A stretch of 64,000 nt of DNA from CAWBRY01 sp963791295 (GTDB lineage Bacteria > Bacteroidota > Bacteroidia > Chitinophagales > Chitinophagaceae): the NCBI GenBank assembly GCA_963791295.1, contig CAWBRY010000001.1, forward strand, positions 1,736,001 through 1,800,000, given 5' to 3'. The position numbers and the translations under genes are program-made. The notes beneath the pieces were generated by a model that had not been told where the DNA came from, did not search any database, and saw nothing but the letters and a program-made list of their open reading frames with translations. Positions 37,938-47,838 of the stretch are shown piece after piece. The stretch's first letter is position 1; each line of letters begins with the position of its first letter.

Positions 37938-39342
37938 AAGATGGATCGCTTCTCCATAAGCCACTTCAATCGCATCCTTCACACTTTCACTAATAGTTGG
38001 ATGAGGATGGATGCTATTCAGTACTTCATGATAAGTCGTTTCCAGTTTTCTACCCACTACTGTTTCGATAATGATTTCAGTTACATTATATCCGATCATG
38101 TGCGTGCCCAGCCATTCGCCGTATTTGGCATCAAAGATCACTTTGATGAAACCTTCCATATGTCCGGCAGCAGAAGCTTTACCACTTGCACTTAATGGGA
38201 ACTTACCCACCTTTACTTCATAGCCGGCATCTTTGGCTTGCTTTTCAGTAAATCCAACAGAAGCAATTTCAGGATAGCAATAAGTACATCCCGGAACATT
38301 ATTATAATCCAGAGGCTCCGGTTGATGATTATATTTCTTTTCATTGTAACCGATATTTTCCACGCAGATAATACCTTCCTTGCTGGCAACATGCGCCAGA
38401 GCCTGTCCGGGTGCACAATCTCCAATGGCATAGATGCCAGGAACATTGGTCTGATAATATTTATCAACCATGATACGGCCCTTATCTGTTTTTATTCCCA
38501 ATTCTTCCAAGTCCAATGCCTTCAATATTGGCTGAAACACCAACAGCACTCAATAGAATATCGGCTTCCAGTGTAACTTCTCCATTCCGGCGTTTTTACT
38601 TTTGCCTTACACCATTCCCTGAAGTATCGACAGAAGTTACTTCGCTGTTGGTCATGATCTCGATGCCGTTCTTCTTGAAATTCTTTTCGAGTTCTTTGGA
38701 GATTTCTTCATCTTCTACGGGAACTATTCTCGGAAGAAATTCAACAATGGTCACTTTTGTGCCCAGGCTGTTATAGAAATATCCGAACTCAACACCAATG
38801 GCGCCACTTCCTACCACAATCATGGATTTTGGTTGAGTCGGCAAGATTCATGGCTTCGCGGTAGCCAATGATCTTCTTGCCATCCAGTTTCATGCGGGCA
38901 ATTCGCGGCTGCTGCCACCGGTTGCGATGATGATATGTTTTGCTTCGACTGTTTTTTTGCTTCCATCAGCTGCCAGTTACTTCAATCTGTCCTTTCGCTT
39001 TCAGTTTCCCAAAACCCATGATCACATCGATCTTGTTTTTTTTCATCAGAAACTGAACGCCTTTGCTCATTTTATCGGCCACACCGCGGCTTCTCTTGAT
39101 CACAGCGCTCAAAATTGGCAGTTCCGCGTGGCTTCGATGCCAAAATCTTTTGAATGCTTGATATCCTCGAATACCTGTGCGCTTTTCAAAAGAGCTTTGG
39201 TGGGGATACAGCCCCAGTTGAGACAAATACCGCCCAGGCTTTCTTTTTCAATAATTGCTGTCTTAAATCCTAATTGTGATGCCCGGATAGCGGCCACATA
39301 ACCACCGGGACCGCTGCCGATCACAACTACATCGTATGCCAT
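37935..39342 (-). CDS. lpdA: Dihydrolipoyl dehydrogenase (E3), several frameshifts
   Basis: Start ATG 39342 (MAYDVVVIGSGPGGYVAAIRASQLG). The redox-active motif GGICLNWGCIPTKALL, NAD-binding GSGAIGVEFGYFYNSLG, and the C-terminal dimer/active-site His motif HPHPTISESV are all present but spread over four fragments with shifts near 39115, 38960, 38850, 38590 and 38545. The restored protein has about 468 residues, normal for E3. It regenerates oxidised lipoamide for 2-oxoacid complexes such as the one using the E2 at 22928. Essential-type gene, so the breaks are probably sequencing errors. Confidence 0.88.
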
Positions 39343-39554
39343 AATGATTGATGATTTTAGATTTACAGTTTGAAAAGTTTTCAAATTGAGTTGCGAAGCT
39401 AGTTGAAAATGAGGGAAAGAAAAAAAGCCTGCAGGATTGCGGTCTGGAAATCGATGAGAATTTTGGGTACTTAACCACTGAAAATCAGCTGTCTTTGCAT
39501 CGTCAGGCTGCAAAAATTGTGAAATGGAACAAATTTAATTCTCGAATTATTCCC

Positions 39555-39562
39555 TACCTTTG
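39555..39562 (+). promoter_or_regulatory. -7 promoter element of the rpmB unit (TACCTTTG)
   Basis: Exact TAnnTTTG match 35 bases before the rpmB ATG. An AT-rich stretch occupies the -33 region without a clear TTG. Position and the strongly expressed downstream genes make it a good candidate. Confidence 0.6.
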
Positions 39563-39597
39563 CCTCCCCAATTTAAGGGTTTAAAAGAATTGAAATT

Positions 39598-39827
39598 ATG
39601 GCAAGAGTATGTCAGGTGACCGGAAAAACGCCAATCGGGTGGGAATAAAGTTTCGCATTCCAATGTTAAAACAAAGCGAAGGTTTCTCCCTAATCTTCAG
39701 ACCAAACGCTTTTACCTGGCAGAAGAAGACAAATGGATTACTTTGAAAGTTTCAACAGAAGCGATCCGCACGATCAACAAGAAAGGCTTGTATAGTTGTG
39801 ATCAAGGAGTTGAGAGCAAAGGGATAG
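39598..39827 (+). CDS. rpmB: Ribosomal protein L28, two frameshifts
   Basis: ATG 39598 gives MARVCQVTGKTPIG, then an extra G near 39640 and an extra T near 39797 break the frame. Removing both restores GGNKVSHSNVKTKRRFLPNL ... KWITLKVSTEAIRTINKKGL ... VIKELRAKG and a TAG at 39825: 75 residues, the usual length. It is a structural protein of the large subunit and the gene must be functional, so this is good evidence for sequencing indels. Confidence 0.9.
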
Positions 39828-39879
39828 CATATTTAATTCAATATAGATGTCCGATAAGCTGAACAATCGAATAAATAAA

Positions 39880-40063
39880 ATGGCAAAGAAAGGAAACCGG
39901 GTACAGGTGATCCTGGAATGCACTGAGCACAAAACAAGTGGAAAACCAGGTACAAGCCGGTACATAACGGTAAAGAACAAAAAGAATAATCCTGAAAGAT
40001 TGGAGTTGAAAAAATTCAATCCCGATCCTGAAAAAGGTGACTGTTCATAAGGAGATCAAATAA
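39880..40063 (+). CDS. rpmG: Ribosomal protein L33, one frameshift
   Basis: ATG 39880 gives MAKKGNRVQVILECTEHKTSG ... YITVKNKKNNPERLELKKFNP. A shift near 40022 then restores ILKKVTVHKEIK and a TAA at 40061, for 60 residues. The in-frame ATG at 39847 would add 11 unrelated residues and is rejected. Second gene of the conserved rpmB-rpmG-DUF4295-ftsY order. Confidence 0.9.
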
Positions 40064-40116
40064 GGGTGATGAACATGAATTTTCATTCGTTACTAGAAAC
40101 ATAAATCTGAAGGAAC

Positions 40117-40289
40117 ATGGCAAAAGCAGCAAAAACCGCCATCAAGACAAAAGATGCCAGGGCAGCGGCGGAGGCAAAAAACTGGACAAAGGTGATTCGG
40201 CGGTGCGAAGTCCCAAGACCGGCGCTTATACTTTTAAAGAAGCAATCGTCCACAAGGAAAAGATCAAAAATTTCCTGGCTCAGAAATAA
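40117..40289 (+). CDS. DUF4295 small basic protein, one frameshift
   Basis: ATG 40117 gives MAKAAKTAIKTKDARAAAEAK; one missing G near 40200 breaks the frame. Restoring it gives KVIRAVRSPKTGAYTFKEAIV ... KIKNFLAQK and a TAA at 40287, about 57 residues. DUF4295 proteins are Bacteroidota-specific and located next to rpmG and ftsY; they are small, very basic and probably ribosome-associated, but function is unproven. Confidence 0.85.
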
Positions 40290-40330
40290 TACCTGCATGA
40301 ATGGTTAAAAATATTGGCAGCTATCATGCC

Positions 40331-40357
40331 AAGCCGGTATGGTGGCTTTTCTTTTTT
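40331..40357 (+). terminator. Candidate intrinsic terminator after DUF4295
   Basis: AAGCC (40331) pairs with GGCTT (40344) around an 8-base loop, followed by a T-rich tail (TTTCTTTTTT). The stem is short, so termination may be partial and allow some read-through into ftsY. Confidence 0.45.
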
Positions 40358-40406
40358 AATCAGTATATCGACATCTGAAGACTGAGATCTAAATAAGACA
40401 ATAGCC

Positions 40407-41379
40407 ATGGGATTTTTTAATAAATGTTTGGCAAAAAAGAAAAGGAAAGTCTCGACCAGGGCTTGCAAAAAACCAAGCAAGGATTTTTTGCCAAAATAAC
40501 CAAGGCCATTGCAGGCAAAAGCAGAGTGGATGAAGAAGTGCTGGACAGCCTGGAAGAAGCATTGGTAGGTGCCGATGTTGGTATTGAAACGACCGTTCAG
40601 ATCATTGAACGGATTGAGAAAAGAGTAGCAAAAGATAAATATTTCAGCACCATCTGAATTGAATCAAGATGTTACAGGAAGAGATTGAAGCGATTTATTG
40701 ATGGATGCCCCTCAATCCAACAGCTATACATTTGATTCCGAACTTCCTGCAAGACCATATATCATATTGGTAGTAGGCGTGAATGGTGTTGGCAAGACGA
40801 CTACGATTGGCAAGTTGGCCTATAATTTTAAAAAAGCCGGCAAAGTGTATTGTTAGGTGCGGCAGACACTTTCAGAGCGGCTGCTGTTGAACAATTAACG
40901 ATATGGAGTGAAAGGGCAGGAGTGCCGATTGTAAAACAGGAAATGGGATCCGATCCGGCTGCAGTTGCATTTGATACCGTACAAAGTGCCGTTTCCCGGC
41001 AAAATGACGTTGTAGTCGATCGATACAGCAGGCCGGCTCCATAATAAAGTCCCACCTGATGGAAGAGTTAAGTAAGATAAAGCGTGTGATTCAAAAAGTG
41101 ATTCCGGAAGCGCCGCATGAAGTGTTGTTGGTGCTGGATGGTTCGACTGGGCAGAATGCATTGGAACAGGCGAAGCATTTTACAGCGGCTACCGATGTCA
41201 CGGCTTTGGCGATAACCAAACTAGATGGAACGGCAAAAGGCGGCGTGGTATTGGCTATCGCCAATCAATTCAAGATACCGGTCAAGTTTATTGGTGTGGG
41301 AGAAAAAATGGAAGACTTACTTGTATTCGATAAACATGAATTTGTAGACAGCTTATTTAGCCTGGATAAAGCGGATTAA
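40407..41379 (+). CDS. ftsY: Signal recognition particle receptor FtsY, several frameshifts
   Basis: True start is most likely ATG 40407 (MGFFNK), one missing base before FGKKEKESLDQG; the uninterrupted frame only begins at 40424. The NG domain follows: SLEEALVGADVGIETT, P-loop GVNGVGKTTTIGKLA, the AADTFRAAAVEQL box, DTAGR-equivalent (broken near 41028), and TKLDGTAKGG. Shifts near 40415, 40655, 40700, 40850 and 41028. About 323 residues without the acidic A domain, as usual in Bacteroidota. It docks SRP-ribosome complexes at the membrane. Confidence 0.9.
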
Positions 41380-41419
41380 TTTTCGCGGCAGGCAAAAAAT
41401 TTTTAATTTTATTCAAATC

Positions 41420-41815
41420 ATGACCATGAAAAAGATATATATCCTATTCCTTGTATTATTTTCCTTCACTTCTTATATAGTCGCCCAAAATACCAGTCCA
41501 CAAACTCCATTGAATGGGAGCCGAAGCGGCAAGAAAAATTCAACAACGGCAATTACACGATCTCTTGGGGCTGAACTGAAACTGGACCCCGGTCAGGAGA
41601 CTAGAATGAATAAGGCCATCTCTTCGTTCATGGCACAAAAGAAAAAAGCAAATGCCCAGGACGCCGAGCAAAGGCCCCGGTTCCTGCAAGCGGTTTTTGA
41701 TGACTTCCACAGAGACATAAAGACTTTTCTCACTGATAACCAATACTCCACTTTTTTAAGTTTGAAGCCAAAGGAAAATGATCCCGGCAATCCACTGGCT
41801 CCCTTGTATTACTAG
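41420..41815 (+). CDS. Small secreted hypothetical protein
   Basis: 131 residues; signal peptide MKKIYILFLVLFSFTSYIVAQ (ATG at 41426; an ATG two codons upstream at 41420 is also possible). The mature part is polar and helical (RSLGAELKLDPGQETRMNKAISSF ... DFHRDIKTFLTDNQYSTF), with a pattern like small periplasmic helical proteins of the Spy/LTXXQ kind, though no LTxxQ pair is evident. Ends 8 bases before the rimO start. Confidence 0.75.
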   Translation: MTMKKIYILFLVLFSFTSYIVAQNTSPQTPLNGSRSGKKNSTTAITRSLGAELKLDPGQETRMNKAISSFMAQKKKANAQDAEQRPRFLQAVFDDFHRDIKTFLTDNQYSTFLSLKPKENDPGNPLAPLYY

Positions 41816-41823
41816 TGATTTTC

Positions 41824-43137
41824 ATGAAAACAAAATCCATAGAAAGAGACAAGGTAAACATCATCACACTTGGATGCAGTAAGAATATGGTGGATAGCGA
41901 AGTTCTGAGCAACCAGCTAATGGCCAATGATATTCCCGTCATACATGAAAACGCGAAGAAAGATCATAACATTGTCGTCGTAAATACCTGTGGCTTTATT
42001 GAAAAGGCCAAAGAAGAAAGTATCAATACCATCCTCGAACAGGTCGAGTTGAAGCGACGTGGTCAACTGAAGAAAGTATATGTGACGGGGTGCTTGAGCG
42101 AGCGTTATAAGACCAAACTCGAAGAAGAAATCCCTGAAGTCGATGCCTGGTTTGGCACCCTGGATCTGCCCAATATTTTAAGACAATTCAATGCCGACTA
42201 TAAAACAGAGCTGCTGGGTGAACGGTTATTATCCACTCCTTCTCATTATGCTTATTTAAAGATCTCTGAAGGTTGCAATCGAACCTGTGCTTTTTGTGCG
42301 ATTCCCCTCATGCGAGGTCAGCACGTAAGCAAATCGATGGAAGATATAATTAAGGAGGCAGAAAACCTGGTGAGGAAAGGAGTCAAAGAGGTGATGTTGA
42401 TCGCACAGGAACTCACTTATTATGGATTGGATATTTATAAAAAACGAATGTTGCCGGATCTATTAAATCGATTGGCTGATGTAAAGGGCCTCGAATGGAT
42501 TAGGTTACACTATGCTTATCCGTCCAAATTTCCAACCGAAATACTTCCGGTCATGCGCGCCAGGGATAATATTTGCAATTATCTGGATATGCCCGTACAA
42601 CATGCCTCCAACAGTATGCTTACTGCAATGAAGCGGCAGATCACTAAAGAAGAGATGGAGGATCTGTTGGCAAATATTCGTGAAGAGGTACCAGGCATTT
42701 GTCTGAGGACTACGTTGATAGCCGGCTTCCCGGGTGAAACGGAAAAGGACGTAGAACAACTAAAAGGGTTTCTGGAAAAACAGCGATTTGACCGGGTTGG
42801 CATCTTTACCTATTCTCATGAAGAGGGAACCAGCGGCTATGCTTTAGAGGATAGCGTGCCGCCAGATGAAAAGGAACGAAGGGCACGGGAGGTGATGGAA
42901 GTGCAGCAGGATATTTCTTATGAATTGAACCAACAGAAAATAGGTAAGATATTCAAGACCATTATAGATAAAAAAGAAGCGGGACGCTATCTGGGCCGAA
43001 CGGAATTTGATAGCGTTGAAGTAGACAACGAAGTAGTGATCCACTCTGATCGCCGGCTGCCAATCGGCGAATTTGTTTCCGTAAGGGTCACTAAGGCCTT
43101 TGACTATGATCTGGAAGCCGAAGTGATTGCCAGTTAA
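41824..43137 (+). CDS. rimO: Ribosomal protein S12 methylthiotransferase
   Basis: 437 residues from ATG 41824. N-terminal UPF0004 domain (TLGCSKNMVDSE with the first Fe-S Cys; NTCGFI; GCLSERY), radical SAM domain with CNRTCAFCAIP (CxxxCxxC cluster), and a C-terminal TRAM domain. The GCSKN and MRGxHVSK features fit RimO rather than MiaB. It thiomethylates an Asp of ribosomal protein S12. Near the translation cluster rpmB-ftsY. Confidence 0.95.
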   Translation: MKTKSIERDKVNIITLGCSKNMVDSEVLSNQLMANDIPVIHENAKKDHNIVVVNTCGFIEKAKEESINTILEQVELKRRGQLKKVYVTGCLSERYKTKLEEEIPEVDAWFGTLDLPNILRQFNADYKTELLGERLLSTPSHYAYLKISEGCNRTCAFCAIPLMRGQHVSKSMEDIIKEAENLVRKGVKEVMLIAQELTYYGLDIYKKRMLPDLLNRLADVKGLEWIRLHYAYPSKFPTEILPVMRARDNICNYLDMPVQHASNSMLTAMKRQITKEEMEDLLANIREEVPGICLRTTLIAGFPGETEKDVEQLKGFLEKQRFDRVGIFTYSHEEGTSGYALEDSVPPDEKERRAREVMEVQQDISYELNQQKIGKIFKTIIDKKEAGRYLGRTEFDSVEVDNEVVIHSDRRLPIGEFVSVRVTKAFDYDLEAEVIAS

Positions 43138-43246
43138 CACCCTTTAATATCCCAATATAAAATTTTTTCTTGACCATTTGTCCGGTTTTGGTCCGGTCGC
43201 TCGTCATTATAAAGTAACTTATCTCCAACTTTTAAAATTATTAATT

Positions 43247-43588
43247 ATGGAAAAATTCATGCTTATTTTTCATGGCGCTAATTCAGCAGAATTGGAAAAT
43301 TCACCGGAAACCATGGAAGCACATATGGGAAAATGGATGGCCTGGATAGAAAAATTAAGAAAGGCCGATAAATACTTGAGTGGCGAGCCGCTGTTGCCCG
43401 GCGGAAAGCTGGTTAGTGGTAAAAGTAAGAAGGTTACCGATGGCCCATATACGGAGGGTAAGGAAGTTGTCGGCGGCTACTTTATTATTAATGCCAATGA
43501 TTACGACGATGCAGTTACCATTGCGAAGGACTGTCCGGACTATGAATATGATGGCAGCGTACAGGTTCGGCAGGTAATGAAAATGTAA
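43247..43588 (+). CDS. YCII/DGPF-domain protein
   Basis: 113 residues from ATG 43247 (MEKFMLIFHG). The YCII fold carries the DGPYTEGKEVVGGYFII motif typical of DGPF proteins. In many bacteria such genes accompany ECF sigma factors of the ECF42 group, as here with the gene at 43669. The molecular role is unknown. Confidence 0.9.
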   Translation: MEKFMLIFHGANSAELENSPETMEAHMGKWMAWIEKLRKADKYLSGEPLLPGGKLVSGKSKKVTDGPYTEGKEVVGGYFIINANDYDDAVTIAKDCPDYEYDGSVQVRQVMKM

Positions 43589-43602
43589 CCTCACCCCCCA
43601 AA

Positions 43603-43628
43603 CCCCCTCTCCACAAACGGAGAGGGGG
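43603..43628. repeat. GC-rich hairpin between the YCII gene and the ECF sigma gene
   Basis: CCCCCTCTCC (43603-43612) and GGAGAGGGGG (43619-43628) form a perfect 10-bp stem with a 6-base loop, 15 bases after the YCII stop. The composition stands out from the AT-rich surroundings and resembles a dispersed intergenic repeat seen in Bacteroidota. It could act as a terminator or attenuator before the sigma gene. Confidence 0.65.
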
Positions 43629-43668
43629 TAAATAATAACTTCTCCACTAAATTGCAAAAAATGCGCGC

Positions 43669-44940
43669 TTGTCATCTGCCACAGACATTCATCAAACCCT
43701 CGAACATCTCTTCCGCCGGGAATCCGGCAAATTAGTTTCGGTACTCACAAAGATTTTTGGTCCCCATAATCTCGAACTGGCGGAGGATGTAGTCCAGGAT
43801 ACGCTTCTAACAGCTATGAATAGTTGGAAAATGGGAGGGATTCCCCAGTATCCAAGTGCGTGGCTCTTTACTGTCGCAAAAAATAAGGCCCTCGATATCA
43901 TCCGCAAGGAAAAACGCCACCGCGAATTTGCCGCCGATATATCTTATCTGTTAGATTCCGAATATACCCTGTCCACCACTCTGAACGAGTTAATGAGTAA
44001 AGAAGGAATCAAGGATGATCAGCTTCGAATGATGTTCGCTTGCTGTCATCCTTCGCTCAGTTCTGAATCCCAGGTAGCCCTCGTGCTCAAGACACTTTGT
44101 GGCTTTAGCATTGCAGAGATTGCCCGCGCGTTTATCACTACAAAGGATATCATTGAAAAGAGGTTATATCGCGCAAAGCAGAAATTCCGTCAACACGAAA
44201 TAAGTTTTGAAATCCCACCGGACGCCGAAGTCAATGAGAGGATGGAAAATGTATTGACAGCCATTTATCTGCTGTTCAATGAAGGATATAATTCTACTCA
44301 GCACGATCTGCTCATTCGGGATGACCTGATGGAGGAGAGTCTTCGTCTCGCCGAATTATTGCTCCAATATCCGTCAACACGGCAATCCGATGTCTACGCA
44401 TTATGCGCATTGATTTGTTTTACTACGGCAAGAAGCACAGCTCGCCTGGATGACCACGGCCATATCATCATTCTTGAAAAACAGGATAGGAGCCTTTGGG
44501 ATCGATCAAGAATACAAAAAGGCGTTGCGTATATGGAATACCTGGCTGCCGGAGAAAAACTTAGTCCCTATTATATTGAAGCCGCCATTGCCGGCGAACA
44601 TGCTATTGCACCCAGTTACCAAACGACAAAATGGAAAAACATTCTTTATTATTATGACATCCTTTATCGATTGCGGCCAACGGCTATCGTAGCATTGAAC
44701 AGGTCGGTTGTAGTAGGCGAACTGATGGGCCCTTCGGAAGGGATCAAGGCCATCGAAAGTATTCCCGATCTGGAAGACCTTCAGAACTATTACCTCCTTC
44801 CGGCGATTCAGGGAGAGCTTTACCTAAAGTTGAATGAAATTGAGAAAGCCCTGCATTATTTTTCGAAAGCAGCGAGCCTAACGTCCTCTGAAGTGGAGAA
44901 GAAGTTATTGGAAGAAAAGATGAACCGCATAAGGACATAG
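43669..44940 (+). CDS. ECF sigma factor, ECF42 type with C-terminal extension
   Basis: 423 residues. Sigma region 2 (ELAEDVVQDTLLTAMNSWK ... LFTVAKNKALDIIRKEKR) and region 4 (LRMMFACCHPSLSSESQVALVLKTLCGFSIAEIARAF) are followed by a long TPR-like C-terminal region (about 190-423), the hallmark of ECF42. No ATG fits; the TTG at 43669 is the likely start (the ATG at 43661 is out of frame). It has no anti-sigma neighbour; the YCII gene upstream is its usual partner. Confidence 0.92.
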   Translation: MSSATDIHQTLEHLFRRESGKLVSVLTKIFGPHNLELAEDVVQDTLLTAMNSWKMGGIPQYPSAWLFTVAKNKALDIIRKEKRHREFAADISYLLDSEYTLSTTLNELMSKEGIKDDQLRMMFACCHPSLSSESQVALVLKTLCGFSIAEIARAFITTKDIIEKRLYRAKQKFRQHEISFEIPPDAEVNERMENVLTAIYLLFNEGYNSTQHDLLIRDDLMEESLRLAELLLQYPSTRQSDVYALCALICFTTARSTARLDDHGHIIILEKQDRSLWDRSRIQKGVAYMEYLAAGEKLSPYYIEAAIAGEHAIAPSYQTTKWKNILYYYDILYRLRPTAIVALNRSVVVGELMGPSEGIKAIESIPDLEDLQNYYLLPAIQGELYLKLNEIEKALHYFSKAASLTSSEVEKKLLEEKMNRIRT

Positions 44941-44968
44941 GATCACTTATATTCGCCAATAGACATTC

Positions 44969-46828
44969 ATGCGCATTCTATTCATATTTTTCCTCCTTGC
45001 AGTTAGGATTGCGTCCTTCGGTCAATCTTTGCCGACCCCGAGGAATATTCAACTGGCCTATGATAAGGGAACGAGGTCCACGAGCGGCGCTCCGGGTAAA
45101 AATTACTGGCAGAATGAGGCAAGCTATACCATCCACGTCGAATTTTCGCCTGACACTAGACTCATCCGCGGAACGGTTCAAATTGAATATTTCAATCATA
45201 GTCCGGATAAGTTAAATACAATCTGGTTCAAGCTATATCCGAATCTTTTTAAGAAAGGGGTGCCTCACGCGGTTGATATCCTGCCGGATGATATTGGCGA
45301 TGGGTTGACCATTGACAAGCTAGCTATCAATGGAAAAGCCAGCGATTCATCGAAGTTGGAGATTGACGGTACGAATATGGTAGTGAGTATACCCGAATTG
45401 AACTCTGGAGGAAAAATCGCGTTCGAGATCAGCTACCATTATGTTTTGAACAAAGGCGGAAGTATCCGCACGGGTGAAGTAGAACCCAATGCCGATTTCC
45501 TCGCCTATTTTTTCCCACGAATTGCCGTGTATGATGATATAGATGGATGGAATCGCCATCCTTATTTGGGAGTGCTTGAGTTTTATAATGATTTTTGTCA
45601 CTTCGATGTGTATATTAAGGTGCCCAAAAATTTTGTTGTTTGGGCAACTGGCGATCTGAAGAATTGTTCGGAAGTGCTTTCTGAAAAGTATTGCCGGCGT
45701 ATTGAAGAAGCAGAAAAAAACGATGCCATTGTCTATATCGTTGATAGCAATGATCTAAAAACGGACAATATTACAAATGCAGTAAACGATCAAAATGTTT
45801 GGCATTATGAAGCCGGGAATGTGACGGATTTCGTAGTCGCTACCAGTGATCATTATGTTTGGAAGTCCACCAGCCTCGTGGTGGATCCTTCAACCAAGCG
45901 GAGGACGAGAGTCGACGCTGTCTTTAATCCACAACACCTATCCTATTTCGAAGTAGTGGAGCATGCGCGAAAAACGGTGGAGGCAATGAGTTATCGTTTT
46001 CCGACATGGCCTTTTCCTTATGCACATGAAACCATTTTTGACGGCCTGGATCAAATGGAATATCCGATGATGGTCAATGACAACCCTATTTCTGACCGTG
46101 CAGAAAGTATTGAACTAACCGATCATGAAATTTTTCATACCATGTTTCCCTTTTATGTGGGCACCAATGAAACGAAGTATGCATGGATGGATGAAGGTTG
46201 GGGCACTTTAGGCGAATGGCTCATCTCTCCGATGATCGATTCTTCCATTGTGGACGAGTATGGCGTGAAAAAATATTCTTCCAACCTAAATTCGGAAACA
46301 GATCTGCCGATCGTCACGCTCAGCAGTGAATTGAACGCGAGCTATTTTACCAATTCTTACCCCAAGGCCGCAATGGGATACTTATATGTGAAAGATCTAT
46401 TGGGCGATTCTCTTTTTAAGAAAGCTCTTCATCATTATATTAAACGATGGCATGGCAAGCATCCGATGCCCAACGATTTTTTTTATAGTATGAATGAGGG
46501 AGCAGGACGCAATCTCAACTGGTTTTGGAAAAAATGGTTTTTTGAAGGGGGCGATGTCGACCTGAGTATCCGGTCCGCTAAGCGTCGCGGCCGGCTCTAT
46601 GATGTGTTGATCGTCAATAAAGGCACCAAACCGGTTCCCGTCAACCTGGTAGTTCAGTATACAGATAATAGCACTGAAATAATTCATCGCAGCATTGCGA
46701 TCTGGGAAAAAGGCAACCAAACCTTCACCATGTCCATACCTGCTTCGAAGACCATTCGTAGATTTACGATTACCGATCCACATGTTCCTGATTCTGACAA
46801 CGCAAATAATTTATTCGAAATGAAATGA
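44969..46828 (+). CDS. Secreted M1-family aminopeptidase
   Basis: 619 residues; signal peptide MRILFIFFLLAVRIASFGQS. N-terminal beta domain, then zinc site HEIFH with the third ligand Glu about 19 residues on (WMDEGWG), and the substrate-binding GLDQMEYPMM in place of GAMEN. Probably a periplasmic or surface aminopeptidase releasing N-terminal residues from peptides. Confidence 0.92.
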   Translation: MRILFIFFLLAVRIASFGQSLPTPRNIQLAYDKGTRSTSGAPGKNYWQNEASYTIHVEFSPDTRLIRGTVQIEYFNHSPDKLNTIWFKLYPNLFKKGVPHAVDILPDDIGDGLTIDKLAINGKASDSSKLEIDGTNMVVSIPELNSGGKIAFEISYHYVLNKGGSIRTGEVEPNADFLAYFFPRIAVYDDIDGWNRHPYLGVLEFYNDFCHFDVYIKVPKNFVVWATGDLKNCSEVLSEKYCRRIEEAEKNDAIVYIVDSNDLKTDNITNAVNDQNVWHYEAGNVTDFVVATSDHYVWKSTSLVVDPSTKRRTRVDAVFNPQHLSYFEVVEHARKTVEAMSYRFPTWPFPYAHETIFDGLDQMEYPMMVNDNPISDRAESIELTDHEIFHTMFPFYVGTNETKYAWMDEGWGTLGEWLISPMIDSSIVDEYGVKKYSSNLNSETDLPIVTLSSELNASYFTNSYPKAAMGYLYVKDLLGDSLFKKALHHYIKRWHGKHPMPNDFFYSMNEGAGRNLNWFWKKWFFEGGDVDLSIRSAKRRGRLYDVLIVNKGTKPVPVNLVVQYTDNSTEIIHRSIAIWEKGNQTFTMSIPASKTIRRFTITDPHVPDSDNANNLFEMK

Positions 46829-46913
46829 CGCACAGTTGTTTAATTGTTATTTTACATCGTGATCCATTTTTGCCACCAACCACGCTGGATCCCGCTTTCA
46901 TAACCAATTGTGC

Positions 46914-47732
46914 ATGCCTGCTAACTGCCACCGCTATATCGTCTTTGCTCTATCCATTCTTCTCGCTGTCCTGATCACCATCGTCAGCTGCCTTGGCCTT
47001 TTTTTACCCGCTATATATGCCCGCGAGACCCCTAATTGGCAGGCGCAATCGGCCGGACAGGATATCGTCAACTTATTCCTCATTATTCCTTCCCTGGTCA
47101 TTACTTCCGTGCTCGCATTTCAAAAAAATAAAAAGGCGATCATGCTGCGGGCAGGAGTGCTGCTCTATATAATATATACCTATATTATTTTTTGTTTCGA
47201 TATTCACCTGAACCAGTTATTCATCATCTACTGCCTGATACTGGGAACAGCAGTATATCTTTTTTTATGGTTTATGCTGATGTTTTATCATAAACCGGTC
47301 GACAAATGGTTTGATGAAATGTTACCTTATAAAGTGATCGGCATTTACCTGATCGTGATTGCTGCGGTCTTCTATCTTCTTTGGTTGGCACAGATCTTTC
47401 CCGCCATCATTTCGGAAAGCGAGCCAAAGGAATTGCAGGAGGCAGGATTGCTGACCAATCCGGTACATGCGCTCGACCTTTCTCTTTATTTACCTGGATT
47501 AATACTCACTGGAGCCTTGTTATTACGAAAGCATCGCCTGGGATTGCTCATGGCGCCCGTGATTCTCTTCTTTAGCGTTTTAATGGATATCACCGTAGGC
47601 GCATTGGTGATCGTCATCAAGTTGAGAGGACTAGAAGCCAACCTGATGGTTCCCATCTTCATGAGTGTAATGGCACTCTTTAGCGCAGTCCTCCTCATCC
47701 TTTATCTCGAGAGTCTCAAGCCAAACGCTTGA
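46914..47732 (+). CDS. Polytopic membrane protein, unknown function
   Basis: 272 residues from ATG 46914; an in-frame TTG at 46908 is less likely. Seven or eight hydrophobic helices span nearly the whole length, with a short loop (SESEPKELQEAGLLTNPVHALD) around the middle. No catalytic motif recognised. Homologues are uncharacterised membrane proteins. Confidence 0.75.
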   Translation: MPANCHRYIVFALSILLAVLITIVSCLGLFLPAIYARETPNWQAQSAGQDIVNLFLIIPSLVITSVLAFQKNKKAIMLRAGVLLYIIYTYIIFCFDIHLNQLFIIYCLILGTAVYLFLWFMLMFYHKPVDKWFDEMLPYKVIGIYLIVIAAVFYLLWLAQIFPAIISESEPKELQEAGLLTNPVHALDLSLYLPGLILTGALLLRKHRLGLLMAPVILFFSVLMDITVGALVIVIKLRGLEANLMVPIFMSVMALFSAVLLILYLESLKPNA

Positions 47733-47838
47733 TCAAATCATTACAAAAATATTTAACAGTTTTATAGGAAGTTGAGATCAGAAGCATTTTGGCTTTCTGC
47801 CCAGTTTGATTTTGTATATATTAGCCGATTATAAGAAA

